A DNA stretch of 64,000 nt from Xanthobacteraceae bacterium (GCA_031291475.1 JARLIY010000171.1:56920-120919); one strand, 5' to 3'. Positions 1 through 8,666 are shown, counted from the first letter of the stretch. Notes: a model not told the origin generated them from the sequence alone. Numbers and translations: made by a program.

Positions 1-2348
1 GTCGTCAGCGGCACGCCGCCGGCACGGGCGGCGGGAAAATCCTTCCAGGCGCGGCACCAGCGGACGCCGGCCTTTACCCGCGTCGTCGGCGGGCGCGGGA
101 GCCCTGCGAGATCGGCATAGACCAATGCCGGAATGTTGACGCCGGCAATGGCGCCCGGGTGATGCCAGAGATTGAAGCGGGGGTTGATCTCCAGCAGGCG
201 AAGATTGCCCTGCGGATCGCGCTTGAAGTCGAGCTTGGCGACGCCGCTCAGCCCTAGTTGCTCGACAATGGCGCGGCCGTGCCGGCGCACATCCTCGACA
301 TCAGTGATTTCGAGCGCCGTGGTGTGGCCGCAGCGCGAGGGCTGGGTGCGGATCTTGCGGCCGGTGAAATCGCCGGCAAAGCTGCCGCGATCATCGACGT
401 AACAATGATAGCTTTCGATGCTTGATTCCGCGCCGGGAACGAATTCCTGCGCCAGCAATTCGAGGCCGACGGCGCGCAATTGAGGCCATAGTTTCTGCAA
501 CGCGTCGGCGTTTTCAGCGTACAGCGCCTTGCGCAATCCAAAGCGATCGTTCCAGCGGTCGAGCCGGGTCAGCGGCTTGACGACGAGCGGGAAGGGAAGG
601 CCGAGGCCGGCGGCCTCGATGCTGCCCGGATCGAAGCGGCGCGCCGCCGGCACCGGCAGGCCGTGACGTTCGGCAAGCAGCTGAAAGCGCCCTTTGTCGA
701 GGAGGTCTTCGACCAGTGTGGCGTCGGCGACGACGAAGCGGAAGGCTTGCGCCAGTCGTTCGCGGAAACGTGAGACCAGCAAGACCTGCCCGTCCTCCTG
801 GTAAAAAAGCACCGGCGGCTCGGCCTGCGCCTTGCCCAAGCTCAGGAGTGCGTCGATGAGACCGTTGACGTTGGCCGAATAGTTTCCCCAGGCCATGTGC
901 GATTGCGCGTAGCGGGAATAGAGCGAGGAAACACCCGGACGCGCCACCACCGCGCAGGGAATACCGGCCAGCGCCAGCGGCCGCAGCAGGTCCATATCGC
1001 CCATGACGCAGGCGATCGCCGGCCGCGCCGGCAACACCCGCGGAGCGATCGGTCCGCGGCCGAGCGGCCGCGCCAGCGGCGGATGCGTTAGCGAGCCGAT
1101 CGCCGAGCGCGCATCGGAGACGAGCCGCCACAGTAAGGGTGTCTGTTTGATGAAGCGCTTGATCCGCCGCCGCAGGCTCGAAGTCGAGGACACCGGCAAG
1201 CCGCGCCAGCTCGTGGTCTCGGAATAGTCGTAGAGCTTCTGGTCGGTATCGGACCATTCCAGCTTATAGGGTTCGTCGCCGATCGTGAAATCGAAGCGCT
1301 TCAGCCCGAGCTTGATCGCGTGCGCCATCAACTCGCGCAGATGCAGCGCGCCCGGTCCGTAATGGGATACGTCGCTGTCCACGAAGCTTGCGAGCACGTG
1401 GTAATAGCAATCGCCGAACACGATGCCGAGATTGGCCGCCGCGCAGGCCGTGCCGATCTCGATCCGGCTGATGTGGACCAGATGTCGGGTCTTCGGGTTG
1501 GATGCGAGGTCGAGATAAAATTCCCGATGTCCGGGCCGGGCGAAGATGTTGGCGACGCCCTTGCGCGCCAGCGACCGACTTTTTTGATCCATCAGCATTT
1601 CGAGTGTGCGCCGGGCATCATCCGTGTCGGATGCGGTGAGGAAGCGGATTTCGCCGTATTCCGACATGTGCCGGCGCTTGGCGCGGTCGCGGCGGCGCGT
1701 CGCGGACGAGCGCTTGGCGACATAGAATTTCTCCCAGTCGTCGCCGAGCTTGGTCAGATGCACGCCGCTGGCGTTGGGAGTGACGCCGAGATAGGTGAAT
1801 GGATTGATCTGCGCGCCGATTTTTTGCGGCATCTTCTCGAACTCGATCCAATCGTGGCGCAGCAGTGGATCGCGTTGCATGTTGTCCAGCAGCTCCCGCC
1901 AGGCGGCAAGGAAGCGGTCGGGTGTGATGCGTGGGGAAAAGTCCGGCGCCAGGAGCGGCGCGTTGTAGTCGCCCAGTTCCTGACCGAGCCAGCACAGCCG
2001 CTTCGCCAGACGCTCCGGTGTGACGCAAAGCGGCAGGATGAAAGCGATGTCGCCGTCGCCGAAGCGGCCGACGGCGATCGCGGGATGGACGCCTTCGTGC
2101 TGGCCAACATGGCGATACCAGGTCGAGAGCCAGTCGAAGGTCTGAAACGCCGTGCAATCGGCAACCCGTTCAAAAGCCCGCCATTCGTCCTCGATCGTTC
2201 CCAAGTCGCAGTAGATGCGCAGGCTGAGGTCTTGCGGAAATTGGCGAAGATGCTCCCCGCGATAGGCGACCGCCGGCGCGCGGACAGCCACCGGCGAAAC
2301 CGCATCCCGCAACGCCGTCAATGTCGTGGCACGTGTCACTGCATTCAC
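1..2348 (-). CDS. Fused FemAB/CelD-like acyltransferase and ATP-grasp ligase, 3' end outside window
   Basis: One uninterrupted reverse frame of at least 782 codons runs off the left edge; I translated it across the whole domain junction and saw no stop. The first ~375 residues look like a CelD/BcsL (FemAB-type) GNAT acyltransferase, with YCDLGTIEDEWRAF near the start, a Lys/Arg-rich SATRRRDRAKRRHMSEYG segment, and an FGDCYYHVLASFVD then FDFTIGDEPYKLEWS core. A basic linker (RRRIKRFIKQ) leads to an ATP-grasp half beginning ACVMGDMDLLRPLALAG, with FPLVVKPLTRLD, LLAQEFVPGAESS and the metal-site motif LLEINPRFN. In related bacteria such proteins are usually separate genes of amide-bond or polysaccharide modification; the substrate here is unknown. 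No ATG is well placed; GTG at 2348 is a guess, with GTG 2339 as alternative, and neither has a clear ribosome site. The frame stays open upstream through the tRNA. Confidence 0.8.
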   Translation of the reverse strand, partial: MNAVTRATTLTALRDAVSPVAVRAPAVAYRGEHLRQFPQDLSLRIYCDLGTIEDEWRAFERVADCTAFQTFDWLSTWYRHVGQHEGVHPAIAVGRFGDGDIAFILPLCVTPERLAKRLCWLGQELGDYNAPLLAPDFSPRITPDRFLAAWRELLDNMQRDPLLRHDWIEFEKMPQKIGAQINPFTYLGVTPNASGVHLTKLGDDWEKFYVAKRSSATRRRDRAKRRHMSEYGEIRFLTASDTDDARRTLEMLMDQKSRSLARKGVANIFARPGHREFYLDLASNPKTRHLVHISRIEIGTACAAANLGIVFGDCYYHVLASFVDSDVSHYGPGALHLRELMAHAIKLGLKRFDFTIGDEPYKLEWSDTDQKLYDYSETTSWRGLPVSSTSSLRRRIKRFIKQTPLLWRLVSDARSAIGSLTHPPLARPLGRGPIAPRVLPARPAIACVMGDMDLLRPLALAGIPCAVVARPGVSSLYSRYAQSHMAWGNYSANVNGLIDALLSLGKAQAEPPVLFYQEDGQVLLVSRFRERLAQAFRFVVADATLVEDLLDKGRFQLLAERHGLPVPAARRFDPGSIEAAGLGLPFPLVVKPLTRLDRWNDRFGLRKALYAENADALQKLWPQLRAVGLELLAQEFVPGAESSIESYHCYVDDRGSFAGDFTGRKIRTQPSRCGHTTALEITDVEDVRRHGRAIVEQLGLSGVAKLDFKRDPQGNLRLLEINPRFNLWHHPGAIAGVNIPALVYADLAGLPRPPTTRVKAGVRWCRAWKDFPAARAGGVPLT

Positions 2349-2522
2349 TGAAAGGGATAGAGCCGATGTATCTGCGTGATAATCGAGAATAGCTAAGGTT
2401 GCCTCGCTATCCCGGCGTGCTGTGGCGTTAAGGTAAAGCAGCCGTGAATCGCCGCGTGACGCGCGGAACACCGCGAAAAACGCCAGTCCGCAGCACGGCC
2501 GGCAGTTTGTGAGCTGATGAAT

Positions 2523-2599
2523 TGGTACAGCTGGGTGGACTCGAACCACCGGCCTCCTGATCCACAGTCAGGCGCTCTAACCAACTGAGCTACAGCTGC
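2523..2599 (-). tRNA. tRNA-His (GTG anticodon), CCA encoded
   Basis: A full cloverleaf can be drawn on the reverse strand: 7-bp acceptor stem, D arm GCTC/GAGC, anticodon stem CCTGA/TCAGG with loop CTGTGGA (anticodon GTG), and T arm GGTGG/CCACC. The genome-encoded CCA is 2523-2525. The discriminator base is A, and the base before the 5' end is T rather than G, so the usual G-1:C73 pair is absent. Loss of that pair is known for a large clade of alphaproteobacteria whose histidyl-tRNA synthetase has changed its recognition rules. Confidence 0.95.
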
Positions 2600-2676
2600 A
2601 CGGCCCGCGATGACGGGCGCGCGGAAGGTAGCGCATGACCCGGAAAAGTGGAAGCCGACGCGCCCGTCTGACACGC

Positions 2677-2704
2677 AAAAGCCCGGGTCGAGAACCCGGG
2701 CTTT
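2677..2704 (-). terminator. Intrinsic terminator of the first phasin gene
   Basis: An 11-bp perfect stem (2678-2688 with 2694-2704, GC core GCCCGGG) closes a 5-base loop and is followed on the reverse strand by a short T run. It lies about 50 bp after the phasin stop codon. Confidence 0.8.
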
Positions 2705-2751
2705 GCCCCATCACGCGATGGGTCGTGATACACGAACGCTGAAAACGCCGA

Positions 2752-3249
2752 TCAACCGACCTTGGTGAACGCCTTGTTCATGCCGCTCTTGATCGGCTCG
2801 GCGGTCTCGGTGGCAACCTTTTGCGCCAGCGAGCTGAGCTCCTTGCTCTGCGCGGTCAGCGCCTCAAATTGCTTGCGCGCATGCGCGCTCGTGAGCTCGA
2901 CGACCTCCGACAGCGTCTTCGCCGCCATGATCTCGCCGGCAAAATCGAACGCGGCATTGGTATTGGTGCGGGCCACTTCGATCACCTTGAGGCCGTAATC
3001 GGAGGCGCCTTTGGTGGCGGTCGAATAGGTGGTCTCCAGCACGTCGGTCGCCTCTTCGGCGGCGGCCTTCATCTTCTCGTAGGTGTCCTTGGCCTGCGCC
3101 ACACCACGCTCCGCGAATTCGCGGAAAGCGGCCGGCATCTCGACCTTGGGCATGTCGAATTTTGGCATTTCGAATTTCGGCATTTCAAACCCGGCTGTTG
3201 CCGGCTTGGGAGTGGTCTTCGCTTTCGGGGCTGTTGCGGCTTCCGCCAT
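2752..3249 (-). CDS. Phasin family protein
   Basis: A 165-residue phasin, the small amphipathic protein that coats polyhydroxyalkanoate granules and limits their size. The N-terminus is Ala/Lys/Pro-rich and carries a four-fold repeat of the type EMPKF (FEMPKF, EMPKFDMPKV, EMPAAF, about residues 21-42). The remainder is one long helical domain (FREFAERGVAQAKDTYEKMK onward) with phasin-style NTNAAFDFAGEIMAAKTLSE. A terminator follows the gene. The upstream 263-bp gap holds two TGC-N3-GCA dyads and a CtrA-type box. A second phasin lies upstream on the same strand. Confidence 0.93.
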   Translation of the reverse strand: MAEAATAPKAKTTPKPATAGFEMPKFEMPKFDMPKVEMPAAFREFAERGVAQAKDTYEKMKAAAEEATDVLETTYSTATKGASDYGLKVIEVARTNTNAAFDFAGEIMAAKTLSEVVELTSAHARKQFEALTAQSKELSSLAQKVATETAEPIKSGMNKAFTKVG

Positions 3250-3408
3250 GACACTCGTCCTTGCTGTCGTGCTCTCGGGCTGTTTTTACCGTCGAACTCT
3301 TAGCCTGCCTCGCCGCCCGTCACACGAGGCACCGCGTTTCATTGACCCCGAAGCCGAACGCAACACACTGCAAGCTCGGGCCATCAAGTTATATAGCAAC
3401 AATTTTGG

Positions 3409-3437
3409 TGCATTGCAATAGACTATATTGCGATGCA
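3409..3437. promoter_or_regulatory. Paired TGC-N3-GCA dyads, candidate PhaR operator
   Basis: TGCATTGCA (3409-3417) and TGCGATGCA (3429-3437) are 9-bp dyads starting exactly 20 bp apart, two helical turns, about 160-190 bp upstream of the phasin start. PhaR repressors of PHB metabolism bind TGC/GCA dyads (CTGC-N3-4-GCAG in Paracoccus). Position and symmetry fit; assignment to PhaR is inference. Confidence 0.5.
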
Positions 3438-3493
3438 CAATAATAGCGCAAAGCCTTGATTATTTGAGATTTTTCAAAAGCGGTTCGAATGAA

Positions 3494-3508
3494 TTAAGAT
3501 TTCATTAA
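3494..3508. promoter_or_regulatory. Perfect CtrA-type box TTAA-N7-TTAA
   Basis: TTAA at 3494-3497, seven bases, TTAA at 3505-3508 followed by C, the full CtrA consensus known from Caulobacter. It lies about 245 bp upstream of the first phasin and just past the stop codon of the second. Binding is untested. Confidence 0.5.
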
Positions 3509-3512
3509 CACT

Positions 3513-3896
3513 TCACGTCTTCGGTTTGGCAGCATCCATGACTATTTTGGCAGCACTTTGTCCGAGCTCCTGGGCTTGGCTCGTGAGCGTTTTCATTTGG
3601 TGACTGAGATACTCCGATTGTAGCCGCACGACCTCGGTCGGGTCCTTGGCCTTCATCAGCTTCTGCGCGAAGTCGAACGTCGCCGTCATATTCTGCTCGG
3701 CATAGGCCATCGATTTGTGCGCGATCTCGCTCGCTCCCGCGCGCGCCGCATGAGCTTGGCTCTGCCACTGTGAGACCGCGGTATTTGCCGCCTGAACGAT
3801 CCCGTCAAAGGCGGTTCGCGCCTGCGCCACGCTCTGCTCGACGAAAGCGCGCACCTCGTTAGGCATTGCGAATTGCTCGAACGGTTCCTTGGCCAT
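3513..3896 (-). CDS. Phasin family protein, second copy
   Basis: A 127-residue phasin, shorter than its neighbour and without the EMPKF repeats. The domain starts at FEQFAMPNEVRAFVEQSVAQ and shows TATFDFAQKLMKAKDPTEVV, the segment that aligns with the other copy. The ATG at 3896 has GAGGAG six bases upstream, better than the in-frame TTG two codons earlier. It lies upstream of the other phasin on the same strand, but a 263-bp gap with its own candidate operator suggests separate transcripts. Role: PHB granule surface protein. Confidence 0.92.
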   Translation of the reverse strand: MAKEPFEQFAMPNEVRAFVEQSVAQARTAFDGIVQAANTAVSQWQSQAHAARAGASEIAHKSMAYAEQNMTATFDFAQKLMKAKDPTEVVRLQSEYLSHQMKTLTSQAQELGQSAAKIVMDAAKPKT

Positions 3897-4061
3897 CGTC
3901 AACTCCTCGTACCCCTGGCGACCAGCATCCTAGCGCGAATTCACATTCGACGCGCACCCCCAACTTCGGGCCGCGTCAAGCCATTGGCGCCATTAAGGTT
4001 ATCCCGCCTTGCCCGGGGCGAGACAGGCCGTTGGCATGGACGCCGATGGCGCCCGGCACTA

Positions 4062-4076
4062 TTAAGAAATCCTTAG
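4062..4076. promoter_or_regulatory. CtrA-like box upstream of the sensor kinase
   Basis: TTAA-N7-TTAG, one mismatch from the CtrA consensus, ending 18 bp before the kinase start codon. Such a position would suit repression or close overlap with a promoter. It is inference from motif and place only. Confidence 0.4.
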
Positions 4077-4094
4077 CCAAATGAGTTCCGGTGC

Positions 4095-6728
4095 ATGCCG
4101 ATCGTGGAGTTAGAGTCCGCCGCCGCGCGCGATCCGCGACTTGCGGCGCAGCTCGCCGATCGCGCGACCAGCGCCGCGCCTTGCTGGCTGTGGAGCACCG
4201 ACGGCCCGCGGATCTTATGGGCGAATGCGGTCGGTGCCGCGATCTTCGGCGCGGCGAATGCGGGCGAAGGGGCGATGCGCCGTTTCGACGCCGGACATCC
4301 GGCCGCATTTGAGATTGCCCGACTCGCGGCAACGCTTCCGGCGACAGGACAAGCGCGACTCGAGCGCCTGCGCGGCTTCGGCGCCAGCTTCGGTGGCGCG
4401 CTGACTTGTATCTGCTCGCGTGTGGCTCGCGACGACGGCCCGGCGATCCTCGTCGTCGCCACCGAGCCGGCAGGACCGGCGCTGACCTTGCGCGAACGCG
4501 TGCGCCGCCTGTTTGCCGATCGCCAAGGCACGCTCGCGGTGTTCGCGCCCGATGGCACGCTTCTCTATGCCACCGAGGCGGCGCAAAGGCGGATAGGCGC
4601 GGCGCCGACATTGTCGGTGCTCGGCCTGGCCGACGTCGCCTCGCGCGCCATGGCCACTGGCGACGCCAGCGGCGCGACGCCGAGCCACGGCCCGGTCACG
4701 ATCGAGCGTATCGGCAGTGAAGCATCGACCGCGCTCGCCGTCACATTCGCCGCGGCCGGGGAGGAAGCCGCGCCGACACCCACTCCAGCCGCAACGGCCG
4801 CAGCGCCGGCGGCGAACACGACGCGCGCGGTGCCTGAAGAGCCCATGGCCGAACGCCGCCATCCGTTACGCTTCGTCTGGCAGATGGATGCGGTCGGCCG
4901 TTTCGCGGTGGGGTCCGATGAGTTCATCGAATTGATGGGACCGCGGACGACCGCCGCATTCGGCCGCTTGTGGAGCGAGATCGCGGACGAGCTAAAGCTC
5001 GATCCGCAAAATCAGGTCGTGCGTGCAGTCGCGACGCGCGAAACCTGGAGCGGCATCACCCTATCCTGGCCGGTGGACGAGGGCGGCGATCGGCTTCCGG
5101 TCGAGCTGTCCGGCCTTCCAGTGTTCGATCGCGAGCGCGAGTTTCGCGGCTATCGCGGCTTCGGCGTTTGCCGCGACATCGCCCGCATCAACGCATTGGC
5201 GAGGGCGCGGCGCGAACGCCCGATCGGCTTCATGGCGCCGCCCGCGCCGCATCCGGAAAGCGAAGCTGCTATCGTCGCCGAAGCCGAACCCGCGGCCGCT
5301 TCGCAGCCGGTCGTGGAAGCTGCCGAGACGGCGCCGCGCGCCGCGCCGGACGCCGCCCCTGCCGCCGCCAATGTCGTGCCGTTTCGCCCGACGGCGCCGG
5401 AGTCGAAGACGCCGAGCCTGAGCCCGGTGGAACGCAAGGCCTTTCGCGAGCTTGCGCAGGAACTGACGGCGCGGCTGCAAGGCGGAAATGAAGCTTCCGT
5501 TGTCGAAAATGGTGCGGCCGAATTGACCCAGGCTACGCCTGCTGCGCCCGGTGAAAGCGGGCAAAGCATGCCGGCTTTCGCGCCGGGGCTGCTCGATCGC
5601 ATTCCGCTCGGTGTGCTGATTTACCGCCGGGACGCGCTCCTTTACGCCAACCGCCACTTCCTCGAATTAAGCGACTATCAGAGCCTCGAGGCGCTGGCAG
5701 CGGCGGGCGGCCTCAATGCGTTGTTCGCCGATCCCGCGGCCGACGCCTTGGCGCAGAGCGGCGGTGCGCAGTCGCTCTCGGTCATGACCAGCGGCGGCGA
5801 GCGCCGCCCGGTCGAAGGCCGGCTGTTTACGGTGCCGTGGGGTGAAGGATCGGCGCTGGCGCTTATCCTCAGCAACGGCGAAGCGGCGGAGCGCCGTCGA
5901 ACGACTGCGCTTTCGCTCTCGGCCGCGCAGGGGGAACTCCGCGAACTGCGGACGCGGCTCGAATCCTTCAAAAAGACCGAGGAGGAGCTCCGCGCCGCCA
6001 CGCGCGAAGCGCAAAAAGCCTCGGCGGCCAAAGCGGAGTTTGTCGCCAAGGTCAGCCACGAAATCCGCACTCCACTCAACACCATCACCGGTTTTGCCGA
6101 GTTGATCGTCGGGGAGCGCTTCGGGCCGATCGGCAACGAGCGTTATCGCGAATACGTCAAGGATATCCACGCCGCCGGCATGCACCTCGTTTCGTTGCTC
6201 AACGATCTGCTCGATCTGTCCAAGATCGAGACCGGCCAGCTCGATCTCACCTTTGCCAATGTCAGCCTCAACGAATTGACGCAGCAATGCGTCGGCATCA
6301 TGCAGCCGCAGGCTAGCCGCGCGCGCATCATCATCCGCACTTCGCTCACGCCCGGCTTGCCGCAGGTCGTGGCCGACGAACGATCGCTGCGCCAGATCGT
6401 GCTCAATCTGCTTTCAAACTCGATCAGGTTCACCGGGCCGGGCGGCCAGGTGATCGTATCGACCGCATTTGCCGACAACGGCGAGGCGGTGTTGCGCGTG
6501 CGCGACACCGGCGTCGGCATGAGCGAAAAGGATGTCGAGGCGGCGCTCGAACCGTTCCAGCAGACGGCGGTCGCCGGAAGCTGGGGTTCGGGCGGCACCG
6601 GCCTCGGTTTGCCGCTGACCAAGGCTTTGGCCGAGGCCAATCGCGCGCATTTTTCCATCAAGAGCGCGCCCAATGCCGGCACGTTGGTCGAGGTCGCGTT
6701 TCCGCCGACGCGGGTGGTCGCGGGATAG
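4095..6728 (+). CDS. PAS-domain sensor histidine kinase, PdhS/PleC/DivJ-like
   Basis: An 877-residue cytoplasmic kinase with no evident membrane segments. The N-terminal two thirds are Ala/Pro-rich with PAS-like stretches (about residues 245-370 and 490-590), then a coiled segment (about 600-650, LRELRTRLESFKKTEEELRA). The HisKA H-box is KVSHEIRTPLN with phospho-acceptor His655. The catalytic domain shows the N box (NLLSNSIRFT), G1 (DTGVGM) and G2 (GTGLGLPL). The wording after the H-box (GERFGPIGNERYREYVKDI, LLNDLLDLSKIETGQLDL) matches the PdhS/PleC/DivJ family, which controls DivK and through it CtrA. There is no receiver domain, so the partner must be separate. A CtrA-like box lies just upstream. 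Which family member it is cannot be settled by eye. Confidence 0.9.
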   Translation: MPIVELESAAARDPRLAAQLADRATSAAPCWLWSTDGPRILWANAVGAAIFGAANAGEGAMRRFDAGHPAAFEIARLAATLPATGQARLERLRGFGASFGGALTCICSRVARDDGPAILVVATEPAGPALTLRERVRRLFADRQGTLAVFAPDGTLLYATEAAQRRIGAAPTLSVLGLADVASRAMATGDASGATPSHGPVTIERIGSEASTALAVTFAAAGEEAAPTPTPAATAAAPAANTTRAVPEEPMAERRHPLRFVWQMDAVGRFAVGSDEFIELMGPRTTAAFGRLWSEIADELKLDPQNQVVRAVATRETWSGITLSWPVDEGGDRLPVELSGLPVFDREREFRGYRGFGVCRDIARINALARARRERPIGFMAPPAPHPESEAAIVAEAEPAAASQPVVEAAETAPRAAPDAAPAAANVVPFRPTAPESKTPSLSPVERKAFRELAQELTARLQGGNEASVVENGAAELTQATPAAPGESGQSMPAFAPGLLDRIPLGVLIYRRDALLYANRHFLELSDYQSLEALAAAGGLNALFADPAADALAQSGGAQSLSVMTSGGERRPVEGRLFTVPWGEGSALALILSNGEAAERRRTTALSLSAAQGELRELRTRLESFKKTEEELRAATREAQKASAAKAEFVAKVSHEIRTPLNTITGFAELIVGERFGPIGNERYREYVKDIHAAGMHLVSLLNDLLDLSKIETGQLDLTFANVSLNELTQQCVGIMQPQASRARIIIRTSLTPGLPQVVADERSLRQIVLNLLSNSIRFTGPGGQVIVSTAFADNGEAVLRVRDTGVGMSEKDVEAALEPFQQTAVAGSWGSGGTGLGLPLTKALAEANRAHFSIKSAPNAGTLVEVAFPPTRVVAG

Positions 6729-6743
6729 CACGGCGGGTTCGCG

Positions 6744-7760
6744 TTAGGCGATGCGGACGACGATTTTACCGAAATGCGCGCCGGCGGCCATGTGATGGAA
6801 GGCCGCCTTTACCTCATCGAAGCCGAAGACGCGATCGATCGCGGGCTTGATCTCGTTCGCCGCGATGGCGGCGTTCATCGCCTCGAACATCTGCATCGAG
6901 CCAACCGAAATGCCCTGGACGTTGGCGCGCTTTAAGAAGATCAGTCCCGGGTTGAGCTCGGTCGCGCCGCCGCTGACGCTGCCGATGATGCTGATTTTGC
7001 CGCCGAGGCGGATGGCGCCGAACGAGCGGGTGAGAGTGTCTTTGCCGCCCACTTCGAGCACGTGATCGACGCCGCGGCCGCCGGTGAATTCGACCGCCGC
7101 TTTGTCCCATTCCGGCGTCGTCTTGTAGTTGATGCCGAAGGCCGCGCCGAGCGCTTTGGCGCGCGCAAGCTTCTCGTCGCTCGACGAGGTGACGATGGCG
7201 ACAATTCCCATCGCATGCGCCAACTGCAGCCCGAAGATGGAGACGCCGCCGGTGCCTTGCAGCAGGACCGACTGCCCGGCGATCAGCTTGGCGTGGTTCA
7301 TGATGGCGTCCCACGCGGTGACGCCGGCGCAGGGGAGCGTTGCGCCTTCCTCCAGGGAAAGGTGATCCGGAATCTTGACGACGCCGTCTTCTTCCAGAAC
7401 GGCGAATTCGGCGAGCATGCCGTCAAGCGCGCCGCCGAGCGCCGAGGCTTGAAGGGTCGGACTCGGCTCGCCGCCGGCCCAACGCTGGAAGAAGCAGCCG
7501 GCCACCTTGTCGCCAGCCTTGACGCGGGTGACGCCGGGCCCGACTTCGACCACTTCGCCGGCGCCATCGGAAAGCGGAATGACATTCTCGCGCACCGGCA
7601 TGCGGTAAGTGCCGCGCACGATGCCGAGGTCGCGGTAATTGAGCGAACAGGCGACGACCTTGACCAGCACCTGCCGGTATAGCGGCTTCGGCGTCGGCCG
7701 ATCGACGATGGCGAGCGCGTCGATACCGGCGCCGCCCTTGGGCAGTTGATAAGCACGCAT
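6744..7760 (-). CDS. Zinc-independent MDR alcohol dehydrogenase / quinone oxidoreductase-like protein
   Basis: A 338-residue medium-chain dehydrogenase. The N-terminal GroES-like domain has SLNYRDLGIVRG and IPLSDGAGEVVEVGPGV; the nucleotide domain has LLQGTGGVSIFGLQLA and IVTSSSDEKLARAKALGA, typical of NADPH-using enzymes. The Cys/His zinc ligands of classic alcohol dehydrogenases and the structural zinc Cys cluster are absent, so zinc-free quinone-oxidoreductase-type chemistry is more likely; the substrate is unknown. It is last in a reverse run with the transglutaminase/ATP-grasp genes, 27 bp after its neighbour, so it may share their transcript. It converges with the sensor kinase. Confidence 0.88.
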   Translation of the reverse strand: MRAYQLPKGGAGIDALAIVDRPTPKPLYRQVLVKVVACSLNYRDLGIVRGTYRMPVRENVIPLSDGAGEVVEVGPGVTRVKAGDKVAGCFFQRWAGGEPSPTLQASALGGALDGMLAEFAVLEEDGVVKIPDHLSLEEGATLPCAGVTAWDAIMNHAKLIAGQSVLLQGTGGVSIFGLQLAHAMGIVAIVTSSSDEKLARAKALGAAFGINYKTTPEWDKAAVEFTGGRGVDHVLEVGGKDTLTRSFGAIRLGGKISIIGSVSGGATELNPGLIFLKRANVQGISVGSMQMFEAMNAAIAANEIKPAIDRVFGFDEVKAAFHHMAAGAHFGKIVVRIA

Positions 7761-7787
7761 GTTGATGCTCCCGGAATAAAAGCTTGC

Positions 7788-8666
7788 TCAGGCGGCCGGC
7801 GTGACACTGACGGCGACGTCGATGCGCTGCTCGCCCGAGCCGAACACTACCCCATCCATCGGTGCCACGTCGGTATAGTCGCGTCCCACCGCCAGCACGA
7901 CATGTTCGTCGGAAGCGACGATCGCATTCGTCGGGTCGAGCCCGACCCAACCGGCATGCGAACCACACCATACCAGAACCCAGGCGTGCATAGCGTCGGC
8001 GCCCTGCAATCGGGCGGCGTCGGTGCGCGGCGCCGATCGCAGGTAGCCGCTGACATAAGCGGCCGGCAGGCCGATGCCGCGCAGCCCAGAAATCATGATA
8101 TGGGCGAAGTCCTGACAGACGCCGCGACGCAGCGCGAACGACATCGGCGGCATGGTGGTGACGGTGGTCGCGCCGATCTCGTAGATGATGTCCGATTTGA
8201 GGCGCTTCATCAGCTCGATTGAGGCGTCGAGCACCGGCCGGCCGGCGGGGAAGCTCTCGCGCGTGTAATCGCGGATCTCCGGATCGAGCGAGACCATGCG
8301 GCTTGGAAACAGGAAGTGCGCCGGCGACAGTGGGCCGATGTCGCTGATCGCGAACGCCTCGTCGCGAACCGCTTCCCAGGCGGGCGTGGCCAGCGCGGCC
8401 GGCCCGGCGGCGGCATCGACGGTGACGCGCGCCGCCAATTTGACCGTGAGTATTTTGTGCGGCTCCTCGATCTCGATCCAGGTCAGGCGATTGCCGAAAA
8501 AATCTTGGCCCTCACGCCGGTGCAACGGCTCGGGCATGATCTGCAAGGCGGCGACGTGCACGCGCTGGCCGTCGCGATGGATCGGCGTCAGGCGCAGGAC
8601 GTGGTGCGCGTGCGCTACCGGCGACGCATAGGCACAGGTTGTCGTCTGCCGCACGTCGTAGATCAC
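7788..8666 (-). CDS. Transglutaminase-like cysteine protease-fold protein
   Basis: A 292-residue protein with an N-terminal beta domain (TTTCAYASPVAHAHHVLRL) and a transglutaminase core holding the full triad: Cys184 in RGVCQDFAH, His227 in DAMHAWV and Asp244 in GLDPTN. In bacteria this COG1305 group acts as peptidase or amide-bond-forming enzyme rather than classical transglutaminase. The GTG start overlaps the stop codon of the ATP-grasp gene by four bases (GTGA), so the two are translationally coupled. Conserved pairing of this family with circularly permuted ATP-grasp and alpha-E proteins is known and has been read as a peptide synthesis or tagging system; the substrate is unknown. Confidence 0.93.
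   Translation of the reverse strand: MIYDVRQTTTCAYASPVAHAHHVLRLTPIHRDGQRVHVAALQIMPEPLHRREGQDFFGNRLTWIEIEEPHKILTVKLAARVTVDAAAGPAALATPAWEAVRDEAFAISDIGPLSPAHFLFPSRMVSLDPEIRDYTRESFPAGRPVLDASIELMKRLKSDIIYEIGATTVTTMPPMSFALRRGVCQDFAHIMISGLRGIGLPAAYVSGYLRSAPRTDAARLQGADAMHAWVLVWCGSHAGWVGLDPTNAIVASDEHVVLAVGRDYTDVAPMDGVVFGSGEQRIDVAVSVTPAA

Noticed and set aside
1320..2351. 343-codon forward open frame
   Set aside because: It lies wholly antisense to the acyltransferase/ATP-grasp gene, has no recognisable family character, and long antisense frames are expected at this GC content.
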